DNA of 38,723 bases from Sulfurovum sp. (lineage in GTDB: Bacteria; Campylobacterota; Campylobacteria; Campylobacterales; Sulfurovaceae), in contig DZAQ01000003.1 in assembly GCA_022729615.1 (NCBI GenBank), forward strand, positions 1 to 38,723, in the 5' to 3' direction. The position numbers were made by a program, and so were the translations under genes. Positions 24,483 through 34,232 of this stretch are shown one piece after another. How positions within the stretch are numbered: the first letter of the stretch is position 1; each line of letters opens with the position of its first letter. The notes under the pieces are model-generated. The model saw only the letters and a program-made list of their open reading frames with translations, ran no database searches and had not been told where the DNA came from.

Positions 24483-24883
24483 TCTGGAGACGCTTTGGAA
24501 ATGAGATATTTCTGCTTGCTGCGCTTCTTTTGGCGCTCACCGGCTTTCTCTATAAAAAGAGTTCCATTGCTGCGCTTGAGCGGACAAAAAATGAGGTTAC
24601 CGCTTCAATGGCGCAGATAGATCGTATCGCGGCGCTCCAAGAGCAGTGGGGCAACGACAAACTTGACAAATCCATCTCCCGCCTCAAGGAGGGGATCGCT
24701 CCTCAAAAAATAAAAACTTTTACTATCAAAAGCAGAAAACTAGATGCCCTTTTTCAGGGATTAAGTGAAAAAGAGCTGGGTCAAGCGCTCATCAAGATAG
24801 AGAACACCCCTGTGCAGATCGTGCATTTGGGCATACACCATAGTGAGGAAAATTACAACTTGGAGGTTACATGCAAATGGTAA
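24479..24883 (+). CDS. T2SS inner-membrane protein, GspM-like
   Basis: 134 residues. A single N-terminal membrane segment (IFLLAALLLALTGFLY) after a short basic cytoplasmic tail, a coiled-coil-prone stretch (ALERTKNEVTASMAQIDRIA) and a small alpha/beta domain ending VTCKW. That is the ferredoxin-like GspM topology. GspM partners GspL on the platform. ATG overlaps the previous stop (ATGA). Named on topology and position; sequence identity is not recognisable. Confidence 0.65.
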   Translation: MIWRRFGNEIFLLAALLLALTGFLYKKSSIAALERTKNEVTASMAQIDRIAALQEQWGNDKLDKSISRLKEGIAPQKIKTFTIKSRKLDALFQGLSEKELGQALIKIENTPVQIVHLGIHHSEENYNLEVTCKW

Positions 24884-25386
24884 AAAAAGCCATGCTGGCA
24901 CTCTTGGTTGTTCTTTTTTCTATAGCTCTCTTTGCCCCCAAAAGAGAGCTATACTATCTGCTTGAATCCAAACTGCTGCAATACGATATTGTCATTCACA
25001 ATGAAACCATCGAGGAGGAGATATTTGGTCTGAAGCTCAAACATCCGGAACTCTACTTTGGCGGTATCAAGGTAGCGCAAATCGAAGAGATTTCACTCTT
25101 TTCGCTCCTGATCTCTTCAAAGCTCAAAGCCAATGGACTCACTATCGACGAGTCTCTGCACAAGTGGCTGCCGGAAAAAATCAACCATGCAATACTTGAC
25201 TATACACTGCTCCATCCAAAACGGATCATACTCTCGCTGGAGGGGTCATTTGGTGCTGCTGACGGATATATAGCGCTAGACCAAAGAGTGGTTCATATCG
25301 ATCTCACCAAAGAGGGCTCGATAGAACCGCTCAAGCCTCTCCTCAAAAAAGGGGCGAAAGGATGGGAATATGAAACCTCTTTTTAA
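24871..25386 (+). CDS. GspN-like T2SS accessory protein
   Basis: 171 residues with one N-terminal hydrophobic segment (AMLALLVVLFSIALFAP) and a beta-rich periplasmic part. ILSLEGSFGAADGYIALDQR resembles the repeating strand pattern of GspN/AsmA-like proteins. It is shorter than GspN of enteric bacteria (about 250). TTGGAGGTTAC before the ATG at 24871 is the best ribosome site in the operon. It overlaps gspM by 13 bp and gspC by 17 bp. GspN is dispensable in many T2SS; the role is unknown. Confidence 0.55.
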   Translation: MQMVKKAMLALLVVLFSIALFAPKRELYYLLESKLLQYDIVIHNETIEEEIFGLKLKHPELYFGGIKVAQIEEISLFSLLISSKLKANGLTIDESLHKWLPEKINHAILDYTLLHPKRIILSLEGSFGAADGYIALDQRVVHIDLTKEGSIEPLKPLLKKGAKGWEYETSF

Positions 25387-26200
25387 ACCCTCTTTTATTC
25401 AAACCGTAATTTTCATATTGGGCTTAATGCTCTTGGTGAAAGTTATTTGGTTTGGGATAGAGATGTCCCTCTTGAATGTTGACGGCGTTGATCACAATAA
25501 GTCCGCAAGCGCAAAATCACTTCACTATCAATCACGATTTATACCACAAAAACCCGGGTCAAATCAAGTCAAAAAACCCATCAGCGATATCGATAGTTTC
25601 AAACTTCTTGCCATCTATCATGATAAAAATCATATTGTGATCACACTTTCCAAGGATGGAAAAAGTTCTGTTTTGGTGAAAGGCGACACAATCGATGGGT
25701 ATGTATTGGATGATGCGACGGCCACAGAGGCGATCTTCCTGCGCAACGGCAGAAGCTATCGCATAGAGCTGATCGATTCTACTGAAAAAATTTTACAAGA
25801 TACAGTGCACCAAAATACCGACAACAAGAGTGAAGTATCCAAAAATCAGGCTGCCCCGCAAGGGGAAATTGTAGATACCGGCGGATCCAAGCTTGTGGAT
25901 AGAACACTTTTGGATCATTACCGTAAAAATATGGGTGACATTTGGCAAAATATCGGGATTGCCGAGATCAAGGAGGGAAATACTATCAAGGGCTTTAGAG
26001 TGAACTTCGTCAAACATGGGAGTGATTTTAGTAAGTTGGGGCTGAGGCGTGGGGATGTGATCAAATCGATCAACGGTCAAGAGCTCAACAGCTACCAAGG
26101 CGCTTTTGATGTTTATAAAAATATTGATACAATGGAGGGTCTTACATTGAGTATTGAGCGAGAAAAAGAGGTGTTGGAGTTGAAATATGAGATTAATTAA
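25370..26200 (+). CDS. gspC: T2SS inner-membrane protein GspC with PDZ domain
   Basis: 276 residues. One span near residues 9-27 (QTVIFILGLMLLVKVIWFGI), a periplasmic homology region at about 70-140 (FKLLAIYHDKNHIVITLSKD) that contacts the secretin N0 domain in other systems, and a C-terminal PDZ domain at about 195-276 (GSDFSKLGLRRGDVIKSING). GspC links the inner-membrane platform to GspD and is thought to help select cargo. The PDZ favours true protein secretion over a DNA-uptake machine. ATG with AAAGGA upstream; it overlaps both neighbours. Confidence 0.9.
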   Translation: MKPLFKPSFIQTVIFILGLMLLVKVIWFGIEMSLLNVDGVDHNKSASAKSLHYQSRFIPQKPGSNQVKKPISDIDSFKLLAIYHDKNHIVITLSKDGKSSVLVKGDTIDGYVLDDATATEAIFLRNGRSYRIELIDSTEKILQDTVHQNTDNKSEVSKNQAAPQGEIVDTGGSKLVDRTLLDHYRKNMGDIWQNIGIAEIKEGNTIKGFRVNFVKHGSDFSKLGLRRGDVIKSINGQELNSYQGAFDVYKNIDTMEGLTLSIEREKEVLELKYEIN

Positions 26201-28187
26201 ATTATTGATAGCGGTGCTTTTTGCATTGTCGCTCAATCTTTGCGCCGATGAGGAGAAGGTGGATGTCAACTTCAGAGACTTAAGCGTCAAAGATTTTGTA
26301 GAGATGGTAGGGAAAATCACTAAAAAAAATATACTTATCAATGATGACCTCAAGGGGAGTGTCAATTTCGTTTCTACTACACCCATCAAAAAGAGTTCAT
26401 TGATCCCTCTGGCAAACTCCATCCTCGCGAGCAAAGGCTTGACACTGGTAGATCAAGGGGATTTCTATCAAGTGCTCAAACTTACGGATGCCGTAGGAGA
26501 AGGGGTCGGGGTCGATAGTGCGATAGGCGAAGATGATACAACCATGAAAACTGTCCTCTTCCAGCTCACAAACAGCAATGCTTCGGTCATTCGCGCCAAA
26601 ATCAAACCACTCCTGCATAAAAACGCTGAAGTGATCGCCTTTCAAGAAAACAACACTCTTTCTATTACTGCCAATCCAAAGAGCCTTAGGGCCATTAAAA
26701 AAGTGATCGATTCGATAGAAAAAAACGGGAACATAGATTCTGCATTCATCAGACTCAAACACGCTAATGTCAAAGATGTCCATCCTAATGTCCTCAATAT
26801 GTCCAAAAAGATTTTTCCGCAAACCATTCCCAGCGAACAGGTGGACATCTTCAAAGATGACGCTACCAATACTATCATCCTTGTCGGCAAAACAGAGAAT
26901 ATGAATAAAATGATAAATTACATCAAACAATTGGACAAAAGCGGAGAGAGCACAACGCAGCAGATGTATGTCATACCGCTCAAAAATTCTGATGTGGAAG
27001 AGATGCAGAAAATCCTCAGCCAGCTCGTGAGCCAAATGAATAATATAACGCCGGAAAAGCCTGTACCAAACAAAGAGAATACCCCCCCAAGCAAGGCGAT
27101 GGTAGTAAGCGATATTGAACGCAACGCGCTTGTCATTTTGGCATCCTCGGATCAGATCAAAAATATCAAAGAGACTATCGCCCGCCTCGATATCCCAAAA
27201 CCTCAAGTCTATGTCAAGGCAAAAATAGTCGAAATCAACACTGATAAGGCTTCCCAACTTGGCATCAAATGGGGATTTGAGGGCGGGAAAATCACAACCA
27301 ATGGACTCTTTACGCTCGCCGCCAATGCCGGCGCCCCCTCAATAGTAGTCTCTGATGACTTAAAAGATTTTCTCAACACAGAGACTTCGCAATATGATCA
27401 AAACGGCAACATTATCACTACGCAAAATCGTCCATTTTCATTTGATTCAGATATCAGTGAAATGTTTGCCGTCGGAGCGAAACTTGATCTGATGCAGCAA
27501 AACGGCGCCGCACATATCCTTAGCGAACCATCAGTTTTGTGCATCAACAATAAAGAGGCTGAAATCTATGTCGGTCAGACACGATCTATACTCACCACGG
27601 CACAGCAATCTACGCAGGGTCAAGGGAATATCCTTAATAACTACTCCAGAGAGGATATCGGGATCACGCTCAAAGTCAAACCGAGACTCTCAACCAATAA
27701 CAAAGTCTCCTTGGATGTGGAGACCACGATCGAGGATGTACTTCCAAGAGCAACCGTAGAAGAGGATCGCCCTACAACTACAAAACGAAAAGTGAAAACC
27801 AGCGCGATAGTAAATAACGGCGAAATGATCGTTCTTGGGGGGCTTATCAAAAACTCCGGAGGGAAAAATGTAACCTCCGTCCCGGTATTGGGTGACATAC
27901 CTGTCTTGGGAGTGCTCTTCAAGTCCAAGGGAGATGTTGTCAGCAAAATAAATGTTGTTATCTATCTCACCCCTTATATTGTCCAAAAAAGTGATGATCT
28001 CCAGCGGCTCAAAAAGAATCTTAGTGAACTTGAGGATATTCAGATGGAGTTCAATACCTATATCAGAAATGCCATTGAGAGTCAAAATAAAAAATGGTAT
28101 GAGGATACAGTTCTAGGCAGCGGTTCTCACCCGGCAAGCAATCGCATCAATGCCTCAAGCGCCGATGGCGTGTTTATCCCGAGGTAA
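26187..28187 (+). CDS. gspD: T2SS secretin GspD
   Basis: 666 residues. A signal peptide (KLLIAVLFALSLNLCA), an N0 domain (VDVNFRDLSVKDFVEMVGKI), several N1-N3 ring-building repeats (FIRLKHANVKDVHPNVLNMS, MYVIPLKNSDVEEMQKILSQ), and the secretin domain with VPVLGDIPVLGVLFKS near the C-terminus. It should form the outer-membrane gate. A long S-domain for pilotin binding is not evident, and no pilotin gene is present. Overlaps gspC by 14 bp. LSLNLC is not a good lipobox. Confidence 0.96.
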   Translation: MRLIKLLIAVLFALSLNLCADEEKVDVNFRDLSVKDFVEMVGKITKKNILINDDLKGSVNFVSTTPIKKSSLIPLANSILASKGLTLVDQGDFYQVLKLTDAVGEGVGVDSAIGEDDTTMKTVLFQLTNSNASVIRAKIKPLLHKNAEVIAFQENNTLSITANPKSLRAIKKVIDSIEKNGNIDSAFIRLKHANVKDVHPNVLNMSKKIFPQTIPSEQVDIFKDDATNTIILVGKTENMNKMINYIKQLDKSGESTTQQMYVIPLKNSDVEEMQKILSQLVSQMNNITPEKPVPNKENTPPSKAMVVSDIERNALVILASSDQIKNIKETIARLDIPKPQVYVKAKIVEINTDKASQLGIKWGFEGGKITTNGLFTLAANAGAPSIVVSDDLKDFLNTETSQYDQNGNIITTQNRPFSFDSDISEMFAVGAKLDLMQQNGAAHILSEPSVLCINNKEAEIYVGQTRSILTTAQQSTQGQGNILNNYSREDIGITLKVKPRLSTNNKVSLDVETTIEDVLPRATVEEDRPTTTKRKVKTSAIVNNGEMIVLGGLIKNSGGKNVTSVPVLGDIPVLGVLFKSKGDVVSKINVVIYLTPYIVQKSDDLQRLKKNLSELEDIQMEFNTYIRNAIESQNKKWYEDTVLGSGSHPASNRINASSADGVFIPR

Positions 28188-28192
28188 TCCAA

Positions 28193-29704
28193 ATGCAAAT
28201 CCCTTTTCTTAAGGATGTCAACCTAGAGCCTCTCTGGCTTGAGGAGATTGATCATAGGCTTGCAATGAGACACTCCTTGCTATTCGCAACAATCGATGGC
28301 GAAAGATCTGCAATAATGACAGAAGAGAGACTTGCCGAGGGGCTCAACCACCTCTCCAAGCTTCGATTGGGCTACCCGCTCTATCTTGTGGATAGCGAGA
28401 GCTTTGAACGGCTGACAAACAAATTTTTGGAGATACAGACAAGCAGTGATTTTGATGCCATTTCGACCACCTCTGATGAGTTGATCGAGGTCGAGTCGGA
28501 TCTGCTCAAATTTATCCAAAACTCGCAAGATCTCCTCTCTAGCGAAGCAAGCGCGCCTATCATTAAACTTGTCAACTCGCTCTTCTTTCAAGCTATCAAA
28601 AAGAGTGCCAGTGATATCCATATCGAGTCAGCCGAGCACAAAGGAGAGGTGCGCTTGCGTATCGATGGGGCGCTCAAAAAACATATCGATCTTGAGAGAA
28701 ATATCGCTGCCCTTGTCATCAACCGTATCAAAGTCATCTCCAATTTGGATATCTCAGAAAAGAGGGTTCCGCAAGATGGACGGACACAAATCACAATCGC
28801 CGGAAAATCTATTGATGTAAGGGTTTCGATACTGCCGACATACTATGGAGAACGCGTTGTGATGAGGATACTCATGCAGAGTGAAAATATTCCGACACTT
28901 GAAGCGCTTGGCTTCAAAAAAGAGTTGACAGAGCAATTTTACAAGCTCCTCAACTACTCTCACGGCATGATACTTGTCACAGGTCCGACCGGCTCGGGCA
29001 AATCAACCACGCTCCACTCCTTTTTGCAGCACATTGCGACACCGGACAAGAACATCATCACCATAGAAGACCCGGTTGAATACAACGCCGGCAATATCAA
29101 TCAAATACAGGTCAATCCAAAAGTTGGACTCTCGTTTGCATCCGGATTGCGGTCGATTTTGCGTCAAGACCCTGATGTCATCATGGTGGGAGAGGTTCGT
29201 GACGGTGAAACGGCTCAAATCGCGATCCAATCAGCGCTTACAGGGCATTTACTCCTCACCACACTCCACACCAATGATGCAACCTCCTCTTTGACGAGAC
29301 TCATGGATATGGGAATTGCCGATTATCTTCTCAGCTCCACCCTGTTGGGTGTTTTGGCGCAACGGCTCGCAAGAAAACTCTGCCCGGAATGCAAAAAACA
29401 GACACTTCTTGCGCCTCACATTCTGAAGGATTTGCAGCTCCCAAGCGATGGTATCTACTTTGCGGCTCATGGATGCAAAGTATGTGATTTTACGGGCTAC
29501 AAGGGGCGCCAGGCTGTCGGGGAGCTTTTTTTGCTTGATGATGCCGTCAAAGATATGCTCAAAAGAGGGCTCAATGACCACGAGATCAGAGAGTCAATGA
29601 AAAGAGGTGGGATGCAAACCATTTCCGACAAGCTCAAAGAGATGCTCGCGGAGGGCATCACTAGCTATGAAGAGGCTTTGAGAGTCGGCGTCATGGATCA
29701 CTAA
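28193..29704 (+). CDS. gspE: T2SS assembly ATPase GspE
   Basis: 503-residue cytoplasmic hexameric ATPase that powers pseudopilus growth. An N-terminal N1E-like domain (1-110) precedes the core. Walker A GPTGSGKST sits at 264-272, the Asp box at ITIEDPVEY, Walker B in DPDVIMVGEVRDGETA, and the His box in TTLHTNDA. A tetracysteine zinc motif is present: C397, C400, C428 and C431 (CPEC ... CKVC), typical of GspE/PilB. 5 bp after gspD; its stop overlaps gspJ (TAATG). Confidence 0.96.
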   Translation: MQIPFLKDVNLEPLWLEEIDHRLAMRHSLLFATIDGERSAIMTEERLAEGLNHLSKLRLGYPLYLVDSESFERLTNKFLEIQTSSDFDAISTTSDELIEVESDLLKFIQNSQDLLSSEASAPIIKLVNSLFFQAIKKSASDIHIESAEHKGEVRLRIDGALKKHIDLERNIAALVINRIKVISNLDISEKRVPQDGRTQITIAGKSIDVRVSILPTYYGERVVMRILMQSENIPTLEALGFKKELTEQFYKLLNYSHGMILVTGPTGSGKSTTLHSFLQHIATPDKNIITIEDPVEYNAGNINQIQVNPKVGLSFASGLRSILRQDPDVIMVGEVRDGETAQIAIQSALTGHLLLTTLHTNDATSSLTRLMDMGIADYLLSSTLLGVLAQRLARKLCPECKKQTLLAPHILKDLQLPSDGIYFAAHGCKVCDFTGYKGRQAVGELFLLDDAVKDMLKRGLNDHEIRESMKRGGMQTISDKLKEMLAEGITSYEEALRVGVMDH

Positions 29705-30297
29705 TGAGACGAAGAGAGGCATTTACGCTCATTGAACTGCTTATCTCGATCGCTCTGCTCTCTTTGATACTTTTGGCGCTCTACAAAAGCCTTGGACTCT
29801 TGCAAAACTCCAATCTGCAGCTTTTTCAATACCTCAAGAAGAGCGCCGAAGAGAATCTTGTCTCCAAAACACTCTTTTTGGATATCACCGGCTCTGATGG
29901 AAATATCACTATCGATGGCGATGAGTTTTCAAGACTTTGCATAGAAAATACCATCAATTCACTCCATGAACTCCCAAGTGCCAAGGTGTGCTGGGTTGTT
30001 GCCAAAGAGGGGAATCAACTCCTTCGAAGCGAGGGCAACAACTACACTCTTCCGCTCTCGACCAATAGCCGTATAAGCGTAGATGCGACACTCAAAGATA
30101 TAGATCACTTTAGAGTCTATAGGCAAAAAGATGGTGTTCTGATACTTTTGCGGCAAAAGAATAAAAAACCTATCAGTTTTCTCGTCCAAGGAGTTGCCGA
30201 ACCAGCTCAGCCGGGAGCCAAAGAGCTCCAAAATCCTGCCAAGAAACAAAAAATCGCCCCCAAATCTCTGCCGCCTGTGCCAAATCAAAATCCATAA
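29704..30297 (+). CDS. Minor pseudopilin, GspJ-like
   Basis: 197 residues. Very short leader MRRREA before FTLIELLISIALLSLILLAL, with Glu at +5 and Ala at -1. The body has SLHELPSAKVCWV and beta-rich parts ending in a proline- and lysine-rich tail (QKIAPKSLPPVPNQNP). GspJ is one of the tip pseudopilins together with I and K. It closes the long T2SS operon. Position after gspE rather than next to G-H-I is unusual; it may therefore be another minor pseudopilin. Confidence 0.72.
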   Translation: MRRREAFTLIELLISIALLSLILLALYKSLGLLQNSNLQLFQYLKKSAEENLVSKTLFLDITGSDGNITIDGDEFSRLCIENTINSLHELPSAKVCWVVAKEGNQLLRSEGNNYTLPLSTNSRISVDATLKDIDHFRVYRQKDGVLILLRQKNKKPISFLVQGVAEPAQPGAKELQNPAKKQKIAPKSLPPVPNQNP

Positions 30298-30393
30298 AAA
30301 TCCAACAGCAAGGCATTTTGCACACAAAGCAAAACATCAGTTTTTAAAATATAATCTCATGCGAGTTTGCATTTAAATTGGCAACTTTTAGTG

Positions 30394-30399
30394 TATAAT
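30394..30399 (+). promoter_or_regulatory. gltA promoter
   Basis: TTAGTGTATAATAATTC gives a perfect TATAAT 25 bp before the gltA start. A second TATAAT (30350-30355) lies farther upstream. The 126-bp gap after gspJ holds no gene, and I see no clear terminator. Confidence 0.5.
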
Positions 30400-30423
30400 A
30401 ATTCACCCACGAAGGAGGAAATA

Positions 30424-31710
30424 ATGAGTACGGAAAACAGCATAACTATTATTGATAATCGCTCACAGAAGCAGTATAATTACCCTATTTTGGACGGGAG
30501 CCGCGGTCCAAGCGTTGTCGATATCCGAAGTTTTTTCAAAGATACCGATCTCTTTACTTTTGACCCCGGCTATACTTCTACAGCCAGCTGTCAATCAACC
30601 ATCACCTATATTGACGGCGACAAAGGAGAGTTGCGATATCGCGGTATTCCTATTGAAGATTTGGCAGAGGAGCATACTTATCTGGAGAGCTGTTTTCTTC
30701 TTCTTTATGGTCATTTGCCCTCCGCGGAAGAGCTGCAAAACTTTGATTTGGAGATCCGTCACAGGGCTTTCATTCCTGAGGGGATTCGTCATCTCTATTC
30801 GGCATTTCCCGACTTTGCACACCCCATGTCCACGCTGAGCGCTTCGGTGACGGCACTCTCTGCATTTTATAGCGAACATCTCGAGCTTGGCAATGAAGAA
30901 GATTACGGTGCAATGGCACACCGTATCCTCGCCAAGATACCAACCTTGGCAGCTTTTGCCTACAGACACTTCAAAGGGATCCCATTCATTCAGCCCAATA
31001 TCGACCTTAGCTTTACGGAAAATTTTCTTATGATGATGCGCGCATACCCGGGCGGCAAAATGAAGCTGGGCAAAAACGGACACGAGTCTATCACGCCGCT
31101 AGAGGTCAGAGCGCTCGATACTATATTTACACTTCATGCCGATCATGAGCAAAATGCCTCCACAACTGTAGTGCGGGGAGTTGCCTCCACCGGCGCACAC
31201 CCCTATGTGGCCATCTCTTCGGGGATAGCGGCGCTCTGGGGAAGAGCACATGGCGGCGCCAATGAATCTGTCATCGCCCAGCTCACCATGATAGGCTCCG
31301 TGGATCGCGTAGATGCATTTATTGCCAGAGTCAAAGACCCGAATGACCCCTTTAAGCTGATGGGCTTTGGGCATCGCGTCTATAAAACTTTTGACCCGCG
31401 AGCCAAAATCCTCAAAAAACTTCAAGACCAGCTCAAAGAGGAGCTGAACCTAGATTCCAATCTTCTTCAGATCGCGCAGCGTATCGAGGAGATAGCGCTG
31501 GGGGACGAATACTTCATCTCGAGAAATCTCTATCCGAATATTGATTTTTATTCGGGTGTCATACTCACTGCCCTGAAGATACCCAGAGAGATGTTTACCC
31601 CTATTTTTGTGATTGGCAGAACAGTGGGGTGGATCGCACAGTGGAGCGAGTTCAAAAAAGACCCGATGTCAAAAATCGCGCGCCCAAGACAACTCTACAC
31701 AGGAAAGTAG
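30424..31710 (+). CDS. gltA: Citrate synthase
   Basis: 428-residue hexameric-type citrate synthase that condenses acetyl-CoA and oxaloacetate. Catalytic motifs: LHADHEQNASTT and FGHRVYKTFDPRA (the two histidines) and the aspartate in NIDFYSGVIL. The N-terminal beta region (TITYIDGDKGELRYRGIPIE) is typical of the large bacterial type. The start is the ATG at 30424, after a strong AAGGAGG; the frame is open 19 codons farther upstream without support. It separates gspF from the rest of the T2SS genes and converges on nrdA. Confidence 0.97.
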   Translation: MSTENSITIIDNRSQKQYNYPILDGSRGPSVVDIRSFFKDTDLFTFDPGYTSTASCQSTITYIDGDKGELRYRGIPIEDLAEEHTYLESCFLLLYGHLPSAEELQNFDLEIRHRAFIPEGIRHLYSAFPDFAHPMSTLSASVTALSAFYSEHLELGNEEDYGAMAHRILAKIPTLAAFAYRHFKGIPFIQPNIDLSFTENFLMMMRAYPGGKMKLGKNGHESITPLEVRALDTIFTLHADHEQNASTTVVRGVASTGAHPYVAISSGIAALWGRAHGGANESVIAQLTMIGSVDRVDAFIARVKDPNDPFKLMGFGHRVYKTFDPRAKILKKLQDQLKEELNLDSNLLQIAQRIEEIALGDEYFISRNLYPNIDFYSGVILTALKIPREMFTPIFVIGRTVGWIAQWSEFKKDPMSKIARPRQLYTGK

Positions 31711-31724
31711 CGATTTCACAAGAG

Positions 31725-31747
31725 GGGTTGCAGCCTACTGGCAGCCC
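31725..31747. terminator. Hairpin between convergent gltA and nrdA
   Basis: GGGTTGC-agcctactg-GCAGCCC, a 7-bp stem with one wobble, spans the nrdA stop codon in the 24-bp convergent gap. Neither side has a T-run, so termination would need help; it is a candidate only. Confidence 0.3.
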
Positions 31748-34110
31748 AAACACTCTTGACTTCTATCTTCGACGCCATCAGCCTCTTGAACCGCTTCTGG
31801 CGATTGGCTTCTGAGATAGTAGGTTGATTTGAGTCCATATTTCCAAGCGTCCATATAGATATCATTGAGATACTTTCCGCTTGCCTTATCGAGCGAAACA
31901 AAGATATTCAGACTCTGCCCCTGATCTATCCACTTTTGACGGATCGCTCCTGCCTTGATGAGGAGCCGCTGATCTATCTCATAGCTTGGCGTGTAGTACT
32001 GCCAAGTTTGCGCTGAGAGATTTGGCACTACGACCGGTATCATGCCGGAGAGATTCTCCTCGAACCATTTTCGCTTATAGACAGGTTCGATCGCTTGTGT
32101 GGTGCCCGTGAGGATAGAGATGGAGCTGGTTGGTGCGATCGCCATCAGATAGCCATTGCGCATTCCGTCATTTTTGACCCTCTCCTTGAGCTCTGTCCAG
32201 TCGTAGTTGTATCCGAAAAGTCCGCCCCTATCTACCAGCTTGCAAGCCTCTTTATTTGCTTTATCTATAGGAAAAATACCCTTATGCCAATCAGAGCCTT
32301 CAAATGTCGGATAGACACCCTTTTCAAGGGCAAGATCGCTTGAAGCCCGAATCGCATGATAGCTCACAGCCTCCATCAACTCATCGATTTTATTGAAATG
32401 GTCATAGCTTCCCCACGCGATAGCCTGCTCAGCAAGCATCTGTGCCTCACCCATGACACCCAAGCCGATAGCGCGTGTCTTGGAGTTCGTTTTTTTGACC
32501 TTGGCAAGCGGATAAAAGTTGAGGTCTATCACATTGTCCAGCATGCGTACCGCCGTAGGGACAACGCGGGCTATATCCTCAAGCGTATTGATCTTCGAGA
32601 GATTGATAGAGGCGAGGTTACAAACTGCCGTATCGCCATCCTCTCTCTGCTTTTGCGTTATCCACACCTGTTTCCCGTTGATCGAATCTAGCGCGGTTAT
32701 CTTCTTGCCGGGCTTGGTCATGCCATTATCGACTCGCACCATCGTGTTTTCTTCAAAGATATCAAATGTGCCGTCATCATAGACTATCTTGATCCGGTAA
32801 TGGTTCGGGGATGTATTTTGGAAAATCTCCGTGCAGAGATTGCTGCTTCTTATCACCCCTGTATGTTTGTTTGGATTGCAGATATTGGCTGCATCCTTGA
32901 ATGTCAAAAAAGGACTTCCGGTCTCAAAGTAGCTTCGAAGAATCTCTTTCCACAATCCTTTGGCAGAGATACTCTCTTTGGAGAGAGACTCATCATGCTC
33001 CATCTCTTCATATCTTTTCCTGAAGGCATCACCGTATAGCTCTGAGAGTTCGCTTGCCTCAAAGGGATCAAAGAGTGTCCACCGACCATCCTCTTCTATG
33101 CGCTGCATAAAGAGGTCGTTGATCCAAAGTGCCGGGAAGAGATCATGTGCTCTTCTGCGCTCCTCACCGGAATTTTTCTTGAGATCCAAAAAGTCTCTGA
33201 TATCTATATGCCAAGGCTCAAGATAGACTGCGATAGCGCCTTTGCGCGTACCGAGCTGATCGACCGCTACGGCAATATCGTTGGTCATCTTCAAAAACGG
33301 GATGATGCCGCCTGCCGCGTGTTTGTGCCCATCGATAAACGAGCCCATTCCCCTCACAAGCGACCAATCCCAGCCGATACCGCCGCCAAATTTTGAGAGG
33401 AGCGCCATCTCTTTGTATCCATCGAAAATACCCTCGATGGTATCCGGAGTTGATCCGATATAGCAAGAGCTGAGCTGGTGTCTTGGTGTGCGGGCATTGG
33501 AGAGTGTCGGAGTAGCTGCCATCACTTCGAATTTGCTCAATATATCATAGAATTTTTTTGCCCAAGTTTGAGAGTCAAACTCATTTTGCGCCAAAAACAT
33601 AGCCACAGCCATAAAGAGATGCTGCGGCAGCTCTATCGGGTGTCCGCTTTTGTCTTTGATCAAGTAGCGGTCATAGAGTGTGCGGATACCAAGATAGTTG
33701 AACTGCAAATCCCGCTCGGGTCTGATATAGCCATCGAGATCGTCGAGATCGTACTTCTCTTTGAGCCCAAGCACGATGCGCCCCTCCGCTTCGCCTCGCT
33801 CCATATACTCTCGAAGATGATTGTAGCCTGTCCTGCCCGCAACCTTATGGTAGAGATCGTACAAAAATAGCCTTGCCGCAACAAAGGTCCAATCAGGTCT
33901 ATCCACATCTATCTTGTCAACGGCTGTCTTGATAAGGGTCAGTTGTATCTCTTCAGTTGTGATCATATCTCTAAATTGGAGCTTCGCATCTACCTCCAAT
34001 TCACTCTGACTCACCCCGCTGAGCCCTTCTACCGCTTCAGAGGTATATTTTTGGATTTTTGTCACATCCAGCGCTTCGACTCTGCCATTGCGTTTTACTA
34101 CTCTTATCAT
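31735..34110 (-). CDS. nrdA: Class I ribonucleoside-diphosphate reductase, alpha subunit
   Basis: 791 residues. It reduces ribonucleotides to deoxyribonucleotides with a radical made by NrdB, which is not in the window. An N-terminal ATP-cone (VVKRNGRVEALDVTKIQKYT, about 1-90) gives allosteric control. Active-site cysteines are seen in LSSCYIG, SSNLCTEI and TAVCNLASINL, and a C-terminal redox pair in ECLGCQ. The spacing between the last two active-site cysteines is 70 residues, against 22 in E. coli, an insertion I believe other Campylobacterota share. The ATG at 34110 (MIRVVKRNG) is preferred to TTG at 34134. Confidence 0.96.
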   Translation of the reverse strand: MIRVVKRNGRVEALDVTKIQKYTSEAVEGLSGVSQSELEVDAKLQFRDMITTEEIQLTLIKTAVDKIDVDRPDWTFVAARLFLYDLYHKVAGRTGYNHLREYMERGEAEGRIVLGLKEKYDLDDLDGYIRPERDLQFNYLGIRTLYDRYLIKDKSGHPIELPQHLFMAVAMFLAQNEFDSQTWAKKFYDILSKFEVMAATPTLSNARTPRHQLSSCYIGSTPDTIEGIFDGYKEMALLSKFGGGIGWDWSLVRGMGSFIDGHKHAAGGIIPFLKMTNDIAVAVDQLGTRKGAIAVYLEPWHIDIRDFLDLKKNSGEERRRAHDLFPALWINDLFMQRIEEDGRWTLFDPFEASELSELYGDAFRKRYEEMEHDESLSKESISAKGLWKEILRSYFETGSPFLTFKDAANICNPNKHTGVIRSSNLCTEIFQNTSPNHYRIKIVYDDGTFDIFEENTMVRVDNGMTKPGKKITALDSINGKQVWITQKQREDGDTAVCNLASINLSKINTLEDIARVVPTAVRMLDNVIDLNFYPLAKVKKTNSKTRAIGLGVMGEAQMLAEQAIAWGSYDHFNKIDELMEAVSYHAIRASSDLALEKGVYPTFEGSDWHKGIFPIDKANKEACKLVDRGGLFGYNYDWTELKERVKNDGMRNGYLMAIAPTSSISILTGTTQAIEPVYKRKWFEENLSGMIPVVVPNLSAQTWQYYTPSYEIDQRLLIKAGAIRQKWIDQGQSLNIFVSLDKASGKYLNDIYMDAWKYGLKSTYYLRSQSPEAVQEADGVEDRSQECLGCQ

Positions 34111-34232
34111 CGCCAACCTATCATAAAAAATCAAGAAATCAAGAGAGATAGTACTATTATTTTGTTAAAATTTTCCATAAGACAACCGGAAAAACTCTTC
34201 TGATTCCTCTGTGGTATTTCATACAATATCGC

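Noticed and set aside
26397..27257. 286-codon minus-strand open frame opposite gspD
   Set aside because: gspD is certain across this stretch. The antisense product has no recognisable motif and no ribosome site or promoter was seen.
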